Position numbers and translations under genes: made by a program. A stretch of 61,878 bases of DNA from Streptomyces sp. AC550_RSS872 (GTDB taxonomy: Bacteria > Actinomycetota > Actinomycetes > Streptomycetales > Streptomycetaceae): NCBI RefSeq assembly GCF_019049285.1, contig NZ_JAGMUL010000173.1, forward strand, positions 40,185 through 102,062. Reading direction: 5' to 3'. The notes under the pieces are model-generated. The model ran no database searches and had not been told where the DNA came from. It saw only the letters and a list, made by a program, of their open reading frames with translations. This document shows positions 1 to 12,000 of the stretch, piece after piece. The stretch's first letter is position 1. The number at the start of each line of letters is the position of its first letter.

Positions 1-1
1 C

Positions 2-3000
2 GAGCCGGCGGCGGTGGTGGGGCACTCGCAGGGCGAGATCGCCGCCGCCTGCGTGGCCGGCGCACTCACCCTGGAGGACGGCGCGCTGCTGTCCGTGCTG
101 CGCAGCCGGGCCCTGACCGCGCTCGCGGGCCGGGGCGGGATGATGTCGATCGTCGCCCCCGAGGCGCGGGTGCGGGAGTGGATCGCGCCGTTCGGCGAGC
201 GGATCTCGGTGGCGGCCGTCAGCGGCCCGTCCGCCGTGGTCGTCGCCGGTGACCCGGACGCACTGGACGAGCTGCTCGCCGCCTGCGAGGCGGACGGCGT
301 GCGGGCCCGCCGGGTGCCGGTGGACTACGCCTCCCACACCGCCCACGTGGAGGAGCTGCGTGAGGAGCTCCTGGAGTCCCTCGCCGGGGTGCGGCCGCGG
401 GCCGCCGAGGTGGCCTTCCACTCGACCGTGACCGCGGGCCGCCTCGACGGCCCGGAGCTGGACACCGCCTACTGGTACCGCAACCTGCGGCAGCCGGTGC
501 GGTTCGAGGAGACGGTCCGTGCCCTGGCCGAGGACGGGTACGGGGTGTTCCTGGAGGTCAGCCCGCACCCGCTGCTCACCATGGCGATCCAGGACACGGT
601 GGACGCCGCCGCCCGCGACGCCGTGGTGGCGGAGACGCTCCGCCGCGACGAGGACGCGCGTCGGCGCTTCACCCTCTCCGCGGCCGCGCTGCACACCCAG
701 GGCGTCGCGGTGGACTGGACACGGGCGTTCGACGGCATGGACGCGCGGATCGTCGAACTCCCCACCTACGCCTTCCAGTCGAAGCCCTACTGGCTGCGCG
801 CGCCCGAGCCGCTGCTCGGCGCCCCGCTCGAACTGGCCGACGGCGATCGGACGGTGCTCACCGGCCGGCTGTCCCGGCGCACCCATCCCTGGCTGGCCGA
901 CCACCGGGTGCTCGGCCGGATGGTGGTGCCGGGCACCGCCCTGCTGGAGATGGCGCTGCTGAGCGGCCACGCCGTGGACGAGCTCGTCCTCCAGACCCCC
1001 GTCGTGGTGCCGGAGCAGGGCGGGGTCGAGATCCAGCTGGTGGTGGATCCGGCGGACGGCGGCGGCCGGGCGCTGCGGCTGTACGCCCGCGCACCGCAGG
1101 CCGACTGGCAGCTGCACGCCACCGGAACCCTCGTCGCGGCCGATGAGCCGGGCACCGCGATCGACTCCGGGTCGTGGCCCCCGCCGGCCGCCGAGCGGGT
1201 GGACCTGGCCTCCTGGTACCCGGACCTGGCCGGGCAGGGCCTGGAGTACGGCCCCGGCTTCCGGGGCCTGCGGGCGCTGTGGCGCCATGACGGCGAGCTG
1301 TTCGCCGAAATCTCACTGCCGGAGGCGGTCCGCCCCGCGCTGCTGGACGCCGCCCTGCACGCCCTGGACCTGAAGACCGAGCCGGGCCTGCCGTTCTGCT
1401 GGCGCGGCGTGCGGTGGCTGGACGTCGACGCGGCCGACGAGCTGTCGAGCGCACGCGCCCGGCTCACCCGGCTGGACGACGGATCGGTGGCCGTGCGGAT
1501 CACGGACGACACCGGCCGCGGCGTGCTGTCGGCCGACTCCCTGACGCTGCGTCCGTTCGACGCGGCGCTCCTCGCCGGCCAGGGCGACGGCGCCCTCCAC
1601 GAGTTGGACTGGCTCCCGGTGCGGCCGGGCACCCCCCGGGCCGAAGACGCGGGCGCGACCCTGCTGCCCCGCCAGGCCGTGGACGGTGTGCCGTCCGCCC
1701 GGGCCCTGGCGGCGGCCTCCGCGGTGCTCGCGGACTTGCAGGCTTGGCTCGCCGACGAGGACACCGGCGACGGGCGCCTGGTGGTCGTGACCCAACGGGC
1801 CGTGGCGACCGAAGCCGAGGCGGCGGACGCCGAGGCGGACCCCGCCGAGGCCGCGGTGTGGGGGCTGGTGCGTTCGGCGCAGACCGAGCACCCGGGCCGC
1901 ATCGTGCTCGTCGACACCGACGACCCACAGGGCGTGCCCGAGCTGCTCCCCTCGCTGCCGGTCGGCGACGCGCCGCAGTTCCTGGTCCGCGACGGCGAGG
2001 TCCGGGTGCCCCGGTTGGTGCGGTCGAAGGACACCGGTACCCCCGCCTTCCCCACCGACGGCACGGTGCTCATCACCGGCGCGTCGGGCACCCTCGGCAG
2101 CCTGGTGGCGCGTCATCTGGTCGAGGCGCACGGCGTGCGCGACCTCCTGCTGGTCAGCCGCCGGGGTGCCCCCGAGCTCGCCGCCGAACTGACCGCGGCC
2201 GGTGCGCGCGCGACCTCGGCGGCCTGCGACGTCGGCGACCGCGCGGCGCTCGTTGACCTGCTGGCGGAGATCCCCGCGGAGCGGCCGCTGCGGGCGGTCC
2301 TCCACGCGGCCGGGGCGCTGGACGACGGCGTGGTCGGCTCGCTGACGCCGCAGCGCCTGCGGTCGGTGCTGGCGGCGAAGGCCGACGGCGCCTGGCACCT
2401 GCACGAGCTGACCCGCGACCTCGACCTCGGGGCCTTCGTGCTGTTCTCCTCGGTCGCCGCCACGCTCGGCACCGCCGGGCAGGGCAACTACGCTGCGGCC
2501 AACGCGTTCCTCGACGCGCTGGCGCGGCTGCGCCGGGGCGCGGGCCTGCCCGCCCTGTCGCTGGGCTGGGGCCTGTGGGCCGAGCGCAGCGCCCTGACCG
2601 GCCGGCTCGACGGAGCCGACCTGGCCCGCCTCACCGACGCCGGGGTGCTGCCGCTGGAGACCGGGGACGCCCTGCGGCTGTTCGACGCGGCCCTCGGCAC
2701 CAACCGGGCCCACCTGCTCCCGCTCCGTACCGGCGGCACGCCGCCACAGCTGTTCCGCGAGACGGCCCCGGCCCGGCGCAGCCGGCCGGACGCGCCGCAG
2801 GCCGGTCCCGCGTCCGCCGCTCTGCCCGCCGGTCTCGGCGCCGTGCCCGAGACCGAGCAGGTCGTCGTCGAGCTGGTGCTGCGCGAGAGCGCATCGGTGC
2901 TGGGGTACGGCACGTCGGCCGAGGTCGACCCGGGTGCGGAGTTCCTCCGGCTCGGCTTCAACTCGCTGGCCGCGCTGGAGCTGCGTAACCGGCTCAGTTC

Positions 3001-3090
3001 CCGTACCGGCCTGCGGCTGCCGGCGACGATGGTCTTCGAGCACCGCACCCCGAAGGCGCTGGCCGCCTACCTGACCGGCAGGCTGTCCGC
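2..3090 (+). other. PKS module: AT(methylmalonyl-type)-DH-KR-ACP
   Basis: The AT is cut by the window edge just before its GHSQG nucleophile motif (nt 20-34). It has YASH at nt 326-337, the established signature for methylmalonyl-CoA. The DH follows with HRVLGRMVVPG near nt 902 (HxxxGxxxxP) and an LLDAALHAL aspartate motif near nt 1340, so it looks active. The KR has an ITGASGTLG nucleotide-binding motif near nt 2075, an LDD motif (B-type, D-hydroxyl) near nt 2320 and the NYAAANAF tyrosine near nt 2487. The ACP has its Ppant serine in GFNSL near nt 2962 (N replaces the usual D). Expected unit: an alpha-methyl-alpha,beta-unsaturated extension. Confidence 0.9.
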
Positions 3091-6000
3091 CGACGCTCCC
3101 GGGCCGGTGCAGGAGACGGCGGGCGAGGCCGCGCCGGTGGCCGCCGCGCAGGAGCCGGCCGACGACCGGATCGCGATCGTCGGCGTGGCCGGCCGCTACC
3201 CGCTGGCCAGGACGGTCGGCGAGCTGTGGGAGAACCTGGCCGCGGGGCGGCACTGCATCCGGGAGGTGCCCGCCGACCGCTGGGACGCGGACGCGCACTA
3301 CGACCCGGAGGGCAAGCGCGGCGCCTACAGCAAGTGGGGCGGCTTCCTGGACGACGTGGACGCCTTCGACCCGCTGTTCTTCCACATCTCGCCGCTCGAG
3401 GCCGAGGCGATGGACCCGCAGGAGCGGCTTTTCCTGGAGACGGCGGCGGCCACCCTGGAGGACGCCGGCTACCCGCCGGCCCGACTCGCCGCCCAGGGCC
3501 CGGTCGGGGTGTTCGTCGGGGTGATGAACAGCGACTACGAGTGGCTGGCCGGCGAGGCGAACGCGTTCGGCGTGAGCACCGAGGCGCACTCCCGCCACTG
3601 GTCGGCCGCCAACCGGGTCTCGTACTCCTTCGACTTCACCGGGCCCAGCCTGGCGGTGGACACCGCCTGCTCGGCCTCGCTGACGGCCGTCCACCTGGCC
3701 TGCCAGAGCATCCGCGACGGCGAGTGCGCCGCCGCGATCGCGGGCGGGGTCAACCTGATCCTGCACCCGGAGCACCTGCGGGGGCTGGCCCGGGCGGGGA
3801 TGCTCTCGCACGGCGACCGGCTCAGGGCCTTCGGGGCGGACGCGGACGGCTTCGTGGACGGCGAGGGCGTCGGCGCGGTGCTGCTCAAGCCGCTGGCGAA
3901 GGCGCTCGCCGACGGTGACCGGGTGCTCGCTGTCATCCGGGCCACGGCCGTCAACTCCGGTGGGAACAGCGGTGGTTACACCGTGCCCAACCCCGCCGCG
4001 CAGAGTGCCCTGGTCCGCACCGCGCTGGAGCGCGCCGGGGTGGCGCCGGACACCATCGGCTACGTGGAGGCGCACGGCACCGGAACCGCGCTCGGCGACC
4101 CGATCGAGATCGCCGGCCTGGTCGACGCGTTCGGTGGACGGATCGACCCGGCGCAGCGAACCCAGCGGCCCACGGTGGCGGTCGGCTCGGTGAAGACGAA
4201 CATCGGCCACCTGGAGTCGGCCGCCGGGATCGCCGGCCTCACCAAAGTGCTGCTCCAGTTCCGCCACCGCACGCTGGTGCCGTCGCTGAACTCGGCGCGC
4301 ACCAACCCGGAGATCGACTTCACCACCACGCCGTTCGAGGTGCCGCAGGCCGTACGGCCCTGGACCCGCCTGGAGCGTCCGGACGTCCCCGGCGGCCTCC
4401 CGCTGCGGGCCCTGGTGAGTTCGTTCGGGGCGGGCGGCGCCAACGCCTGTGTGATCATGGAGGAATACCCGATGGCCGACGAGCCGGAGCAGACCGAGGA
4501 CGGGGCGCAGCAGCTCCTGGTGCTGTCCGCGAGGACCGAGGACCGGCTGCGTGCCTACGCCGGTGACCTGGCGGACCACCTGCGCCAGGACGCACCGGCT
4601 CCGTCGGGCGTGGGTACCGGCGTCGGCGCGGTGGGCGCGGACGCGGCCCTCTTGGACCCGCTGACCGACGCCCGCAGCCGGTGCCTGCGGCTGGCCGCCG
4701 AGCTGGCGGGGGTGGCGCCGGACTCCCTCGACCTCACCACCGACCTGATCGACTGTGGTTTCGGCCTGGCCGAGCGCGCCCGCTACTTCGCCCTGCTGTC
4801 GGAGGAGTTGGGCACCAGGCTGTCCACAGCGGCGGTCACGGCGGAGACCATCGGCGCGGTCGCTGAGGCGGTCGCCGGCCTCGGGCGCCGGGCCGAAGCC
4901 GAGGACGAGGACGAGGAGTGGGAGGCACCTCGCCGCCACCTGCGGCTCGCCGACATCGCCCACACGCTGCAATCGGGCCGTACCGCACACGAGTTCCGCC
5001 TCGCGCTGCCCGTGGGCTCGGTCGCCGAGGCGGCCCGGCTGCTGGCCGCGTACGCGACCGGCGAGGCCGTCGACCGGATCGCCACCGGCACGGTGACCCG
5101 TACCCCGGCGCAGCCGCCGGCCGCCGAGGCCCAGGCCCTGGAGGCGGCGCTGGCCGGCCGCGACCTGACGGCGGTGGCCGGACACTGGGTGACGGGCGCG
5201 GAGGTCGACTGGCCGCGGATCACCCCCGCCACCGCTCGCCGCATCGAGCTGCCCGGCTACCCGTTCGCCCGCAAGCGCCACTGGATCCCGGCCCTGCCGG
5301 ACCGGCCCGAGCCTCCGCGCACCGCCACCGCCACCGTCACCGGCGCGGTCGAAGCCACCGGTCCGCAAACCCCGTCCGGCCCCGGCTCCGACGTGGCCGC
5401 CGTGCTGGCCGGCTTCGCGGAGCTGGACGAGGCCTCCAGGTCCGGGGTGTTCGGCGCCTACCGGCGGATGGGCGTCTTCCTGAGCGCCGGTGAGCGGTAC
5501 CGCAGTGAGGAACTGCGGGCCAGGCTCCGGATCAGGGACAAGTTCCGGCGACTGCACGAGGCGCTGCTCGAGTTGCTGGTCCAGGCCGGCTTCCTGGTCC
5601 GGGAGGGCGACGAGCTCGTCACCACCGCCGAGGCGGCCGACCGGACGGACGCGGCCGGCGGCACGGACCGCTGGGAGGTCGAGCTCGACCGGCTCGTCGG
5701 CACCTACCCGGACATCGCTCCCACCATTACCCTCAACCGCGAGTTCCTACGGGTCTACCCGCAGCTGCTGCGCGGCGAGCTGGTGGGGACGGAGGTGATG
5801 TTCCCCGGCGCCTCGATGCAGCTGGTGGAGAGCCTCTACAAGGGCAACGCGCTCACCGACTTCTTCAACCTGCTGCTCGCGGACGAGGTCCGCGAGGCCC
5901 TGGCCGCCCGTCTGCCGGGGCTCGCCGACGGGGAGACGCTCCACGTGGTGGAGCTCGGCGCCGGGACCGGCGCCACCAGCGAGCGGGTGCTGCCCGTGCT

Positions 6001-9000
6001 GGCCGGGCACCCGGGCCGGGTCGGCTACACCTTCACGGACGTCTCGCCGCGCTTCCTGGAGCACGGCCGCGAGCGGTTCGCCGCCCGCTACCCGTTCGTC
6101 CGCTTCGACCTGCTCAACCTGGAACGCGGCCTGCCCGAGCAGGGGTTCGCCGACGGCACGGCCGACATCGTGGTGGCCACCAACGTGGTGCACGCCACCA
6201 GGAACCTGCGGGCCACCCTGCGCAAGGCCAGGACGCTGCTCAGGCCCGGCGGCCTGCTGCTCCTCAACGAACTCACCGCGATCCGGCCCTACCTGACCGT
6301 CACCGGCGGGGTGATGGAGGGCTGGTGGGCCTTCCAGGACGCCGAGCTGCGCATACCCGGCTCCCCGCTGGTCGCCCCCGAGGCCTGGCGCCAACTGCTG
6401 GCCGAGGAGGGCTTCGCCCGGACCCGGATCCTCGGCGGGACGACGGAACTGGGCCAGCACGTCCTGGTCGCGCAGAGCGACGGCCCGACGGACGACCGGC
6501 GTACGGCGGTGCCCGCTGCCGCCACCGCCACCGCCACCACTGCCGTGGCGGCCGTGGTCCCGGCACTGCCCGAGGCAGCCGGAGCGGCCACCGAGCGGCT
6601 GCGGGAGCTGCTGGAGCTGGTCCTGAAGCTGGACGAGCGCATCGACCCCGACCGCCGACTGGCCGACTACGGCTTCGACTCGCTCAGCGGGATGAAGATC
6701 GTGTCCGCCGTGGAGGAGGCGTTCGGCGTCTCGGTGCCGCTGGAGGAGTTCTTCGAGAAGCCGACGCTGCGCGACCTGGCCGCGCACCTGGTGGACGGCT
6801 GGCTGCCCACCGCGCAGACGCCCGCCGCCGGGCCCACGCCCGTCCTCGCCGGGCCTACGCCTGCTCCCGCCGGGCCTACGCCCGTCCTTGCCGGGCCCAC
6901 GTCCGCTCCTGCCGGGCCTATGCCCGTCCCCGCCGAGTCCACGCCCGTCCTTGCCGGGCCTACGCCCGCTCCTGCCGGGCCTACGCCCGCTCCTGCCGGG
7001 CCTACGCCCGCTCCTGCCGGGCCTACGCCCGCTCCTGCCGGGCCTACGCCCGTCCTTGCCGGGCCTACGCCCGCTCCTGCCGGGCCTACGCCCGTCCCCG
7101 CCGAGTCCACGCCCGTCCTCGCCGGGCCTACGCCCGTCCCCGCCGAGTCCACGCCCGCTCCCGCCGGGCCTACGCCCGTCCTTGCCGAGTCCACGCCCGT
7201 CCTCGCCGGGCCTACGCCCGTCCTCGCCGGGCCTACGCCCGTCCTCGCCGGGCCTACGCCCGTCCTCGCCGGGCCCACGCCCGCTCCCGCCGGGCCCACG
7301 CCCGTCCCCGCCGAGTCCACGCCCACCCCCGCCACGTCGACCGCACCGCCCGTCTCCGCGTCCGTGGCCCGGGTGCTGCGCCCCCGGACCGACACCACGC
7401 TGAGCACCCACCCGGCCTCGCCGGGCCAGCACGCGTTGTGGGTGATCGAGCAGATCGCCCCGGGCAACCACGCCTACAACCTCCCGCTCGCCTTCTGGCT
7501 CGCCCCCGGCGTCGATGTGCCCGCCCTGCGCCTGGTCCTCCAGGACGTGCTGGACCGGCACGAGGAGCTGCGGGCCACGATGCGCACGGACGGCAGCGAA
7601 CCGTACATCCGGATCGCGGCCGAACCCGAACTGCCCTTCCAGCAGGTCTTCCTGACGGCGGTGGCCGACGACGCCCTGCGGGAGCGGATCCACGCCGAGG
7701 CGAGGCGGCCGTTCGACCTCGCCCGGGGCCCGCTGCTGCGCGCCACCGTCTACACCCTCGGCGACGGCCGCCAAGCCCTGCTGTTGACGGTGCACCATCT
7801 GGTGCTCGACGGCCTGTCCATCCCGCTGCTGTTCCAGGAGGTGGAGCGCGGGCTGCGCGCCGTCGCCGAGGGCCGGCCGTTGCCGACCGGGCGGCCCGCC
7901 CGGACCTTCGGCGACTTCACGGCCTGGCAGCGCGAACAACTCGCCGGGCCGGAGGGGGAACGGCTGCGCGTGTACTGGGTCGACCGGCTGCGCGGCCGGC
8001 GGACCACGGTCGCGCTGCCGCTGGACCGCCCGCGCCCGGCGTTGCCCACCTTCCGAGGTGAGAGCGTGAGCGGGCGGATCCCGGCCGAGGTGTCGGAGCG
8101 GGCCCGGTCGCTGGCCGCCGCGGAGCGCACCTCGCTCTCCAGCGTCATGCTGGCCGCCTTCTTCGCCCTCCTGCACCGCTACAGCGGCCAGGACGAGATC
8201 GCCGTCGGCACCCCGACGGCGGGCCGCCCGCCGAGCGGTTACGACGACGTACTCGGCTACTTCATGAACATGGTCGTGCTGGCCGAGCGGGTCGACGCCC
8301 AGGAGGCCTTCCGCACCCTGGCACACCGGTTGCACCGGACGGTGCTGGGCGCGCTGGAGCACGGCAGCTACCCGCTGCTCACGCTCGCCGAGGAACTGCG
8401 CCGCCTGGACCCGGCGGCGTCGGCGGCGCCGTTCAACGTGGCCTACTACTTCCACAACTGGGCCCGAGACCTGGCCGGGGCCGGAACGATCCGGGACAGG
8501 GTCGAAGGTGTGCACCAGGAGGGCGAGTTCGACCTCACCCTGGACCTGGTCGACGTGCCCGGGGGCTGCCGGTACACGCTCAAGTACAACCCGGACCTGT
8601 TCGACGCCGGGACGGTGGAACGGCTGGGGCAGCACTTCGCCGCACTACTGGCCTGCGCGGTCGGCGCCCCGGGGACGCCGGTCGGCGAACTGGAGCTGCG
8701 CACCGAGGAGGAGCGGGCCGAGGAGGAGCGGGCCGCGTCCGCCGCGCGCGTCGACTACCCGGCCGACACGCTGGTCTGGGAGCTGGTCCGCGGCCAGGCC
8801 GAGGCGCGCCCGGACGCGGTGGCGGTGCGCTGCGCCGGAACCGAACTGACGTACCGGCAGCTGTGGTCGCGGGTGACGGACCTGGCAGCCCGGCTGACCG
8901 CCGCCGGCGTGGGCCGGGGCCGTACGGTGGGCGTTCTGCTGCCGCGCGACGTCGAGCTGCCGGTGGCGCTGCTGGCCGTGCAGGTGGCGGGTGGCATCTA

Positions 9001-12000
9001 CGTGCCCTTCGACCCCGCCTACCCGGAACAGCGGCTCGCTCACATGGCGCAGGACGCCGGGCTGCATCTGATGCTCACCCGCTCCGGCATCCCCAGCGGC
9101 TACGCGGCGGTGCCTCGCCTGCTGCTGGACGACGCCGCCGCCGCGCCCGCCGCCCCCTCCCCGGGGCCCGCGGGACCCTCGGACGTCGCCTACGTGATCT
9201 ACACCTCCGGCTCGACGGGCCTGCCCAAGGGCGTCCGGATCCCGCACCGGGCGCTGGTGAACCTGCTCTGGTCCATGGCCCGCGAGCCCGGGTTCGGACC
9301 GCAGGACACCCTGCTGGCCGTCACCACCGTCTGCTTCGACATCTCGGGGCTGGAGCTGTACCTGCCGCTGATCAGCGGCGGCACCGTGGAGATCGCGCCG
9401 AGCGAGACCGCCCGGGACGGCCTGCGGCTGCGCGAGCTGCTCGAATCCGGCCGCGTCACGGTGATGCAGGCGACGCCCGCCACCTGGCGGATGCTGCTGG
9501 CCGCCGGCTGGCGGGGCAACGCCGACCTCACCGTGCTGTGCGGCGGCGAGGCGCTCCCCGAGGACCTCGCGCAGGCGCTGCTCGCCGGCAACCGCGAGGT
9601 CTGGAACCTGTACGGCCCGACCGAGACCACGATCTGGTCGGCGGCGAGCCGGCTCGCGCCGGGCGAGCCGGTGACCCTCGGAACGCCGATCGCCAACACC
9701 ACGATGCACATCCTGGACGGCGCGCGCCGTCCGCTGCCCACCGGGGTACCCGGCGAGCTGTACATCGGCGGGCACGGGGTGGCCGACGGCTACCTGAACC
9801 GCCCGGAGCTCACCGCCGAGCGCTTCCTGCCCGACCCGTTCGCGGGCGCCGCCGCGCGCCTGTACCGCACCGGCGACCTGGCCCGCCGACTCGCCGACGG
9901 GCGGTTCGAGTACCTGGGGCGGATCGACGAGCAGGTGAAGGTGCGCGGCTTCCGGATCGAGCCCGAGGAGATCGAGGCGGCCCTGCGGCGGCTGGACGGC
10001 GTGCGCGAGGCCGTCGTGGTGGCGCGCGGCCGCGACGGCGGCGACCGGTCCCTGCTGGCCTGCTACGTGTCGGCCGACGGGGCCGCCGAACCCACTCGGG
10101 AGCAGCTCGCGCACTGGCTCCCGGCCCACATGGTCCCGGACGTGCTGGTCCGGGTGACGGGCTTCCCGCACACCCTGAACGGGAAAGTGGACCGCACCAC
10201 GCTGGCCGCGCTGCCGCTCGCCGAACTGCGCGCGCGCTTCGGCGCCGCGGGCGGGCACGGGTCCGAGGCCCCGGCGCGGTCCGAGGCCCCGGCGCGGCCC
10301 ACGGACCGTGCCGAGGCACTCGCCGCCGAACTGGCCGGCCTGATCGGACGCCTGGCGGGGATCGCCCCCGAGGAGCTCGGCCCGCACGTCCCGTTCGGCG
10401 AGGCGGGCATGAACTCGGTGGGCTTCACCGCGCTCAGCGTGGACCTGCGCTCCACCTACGGCATCGAGGTCTACCCGACGGTGTTCTACAGCCGGGGCAC
10501 CCTGGCCGCGCTCGCCGAGTACCTGTGGGACAACCACGCCGCCGAACTGTCCGCACACTTCGGCGCCGGCCTTCGGGAGGCCACCGCCGCGCCGCTGCTC
10601 CCGACGGTGGAGGCGCCGGCCTGCCCGCCGCGCGGCGAGGACGTCGCGATCATCGGGATGGCCGGGCGGCTGCCCGGCTCGGCCGACCTCGCGGAGTTCT
10701 GGGCCCACCTGCTCGCCGGGCACGACCTCGTCGGCGAGGCACCCGCGGACCGCCGCGGGCTGCGGGACCGGACGGGCTCCGGCCCGCTCCGGGGCGGCTT
10801 CCTGACCGACGTGGACCGCTTCGACGCCGCCTTCTTCGGGATCTCCCCCCGCGAGGCCGAACTGATGGACCCCCAGCAGCGGCTGCTGCTGGAGGTGGTC
10901 TGGTCGGCCGTCGAGGACGCCGGCTACCGGCCCTCCGACCTCGCCGGGAAGCGCGTCGGGGTGTTCATCGGCGTCGCCAACTCCGACTACCTGGAGGCGC
11001 AGCGGGCCGAAGGCTGCCCGCCCCGGGGACACACGGCGACGGGTGCGGCGCTGACGATGATCCCCAACCGGGTCTCCTACCTCCTGGACCTGCGCGGCCC
11101 GAGCGTCGCGGTGGACACCGCCTGCTCGGGCTCGCTCACCGCTGTGCACCAGGCCTGCGCCGCGCTGCGCGACGGCACCTGTGACCTGGCCGTCGCCGGC
11201 GGAGTCAACCTGATCCTGACGCCGAGCGTGTACGAGGTGCTCGCCGAGAGCCGGATGCTCAGCCCCGAGGGCCGGTGCAGGACCTTCGACAGCCGGGCCG
11301 ACGGATACGTCCGCGGCGAGGGCGTCGGCGTGGTGCTGCTCAAGCCGGGCGGGCGGGCACGGCAGGACGGCGACGCCGTGCACGCGGTGATCAAGGCGTC
11401 GGCCGTCGGGCACGGCGGCCGGACCACCTCGCTGACGGCACCGAGCCCGGACGCCCAGGCGGACCTGCTGGTCGACGCCTACCGGGCGGCCGGTGTCCCC
11501 ACCGAGACCGTCGGCTACATCGAGGCCCACGGCACCGGCACCGCCCTGGGCGACCCGATCGAGACCGCCGGCCTGAGCACCGCCTTCCGCCGACTGCGCG
11601 CCGAGCGCGGGGCGCAGCCCGGGCCCGCCTGCGCGATCGGCTCGGTGAAGAGCAACATCGGCCACCTGGAGGCCGCGGCGGGCATCGCCGGGCTTTTCAA
11701 GGCCGTGCTCGCGGTGCGCCACGGCGTCATCCCGGCCGGCCTGCACATCGAGGAACCGAACCCGTACCTGGAGCTGGACGGCGGCCCGTTCGAGCTGGCC
11801 GACACCGCCCGGCCCTGGCCGCGGCTCCGCGACGCCGGAGGAGGCGAGCTGCCGCGTCGAGCCGGGGTCAGCTCCTTCGGCTTCGGCGGGGCGAACGCGC
11901 ACGTCGTGTTGGAGGAGTCGTACATGTCCGACGCCGGTGACGAGGACAGCGGCGAGCAGCTGTTCGTGCTGTCCGCCCGCACCCCCGAGGCGCTGCGCGG

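Noticed and set aside
1313..5557. Very long open frame on the minus strand opposite the megasynthase
   Set aside because: It is the antisense shadow of high-GC coding DNA: low-complexity Arg/Gly/Gln-rich translation, no domains and no ribosome site. The same holds for 5747-8635, 8645-13600 and 15143-17752.
6830..7333. CRISPR-like array
   Set aside because: Repeats are 21 bp, head-to-tail without spacers and in frame inside a coding region; this is a minisatellite.
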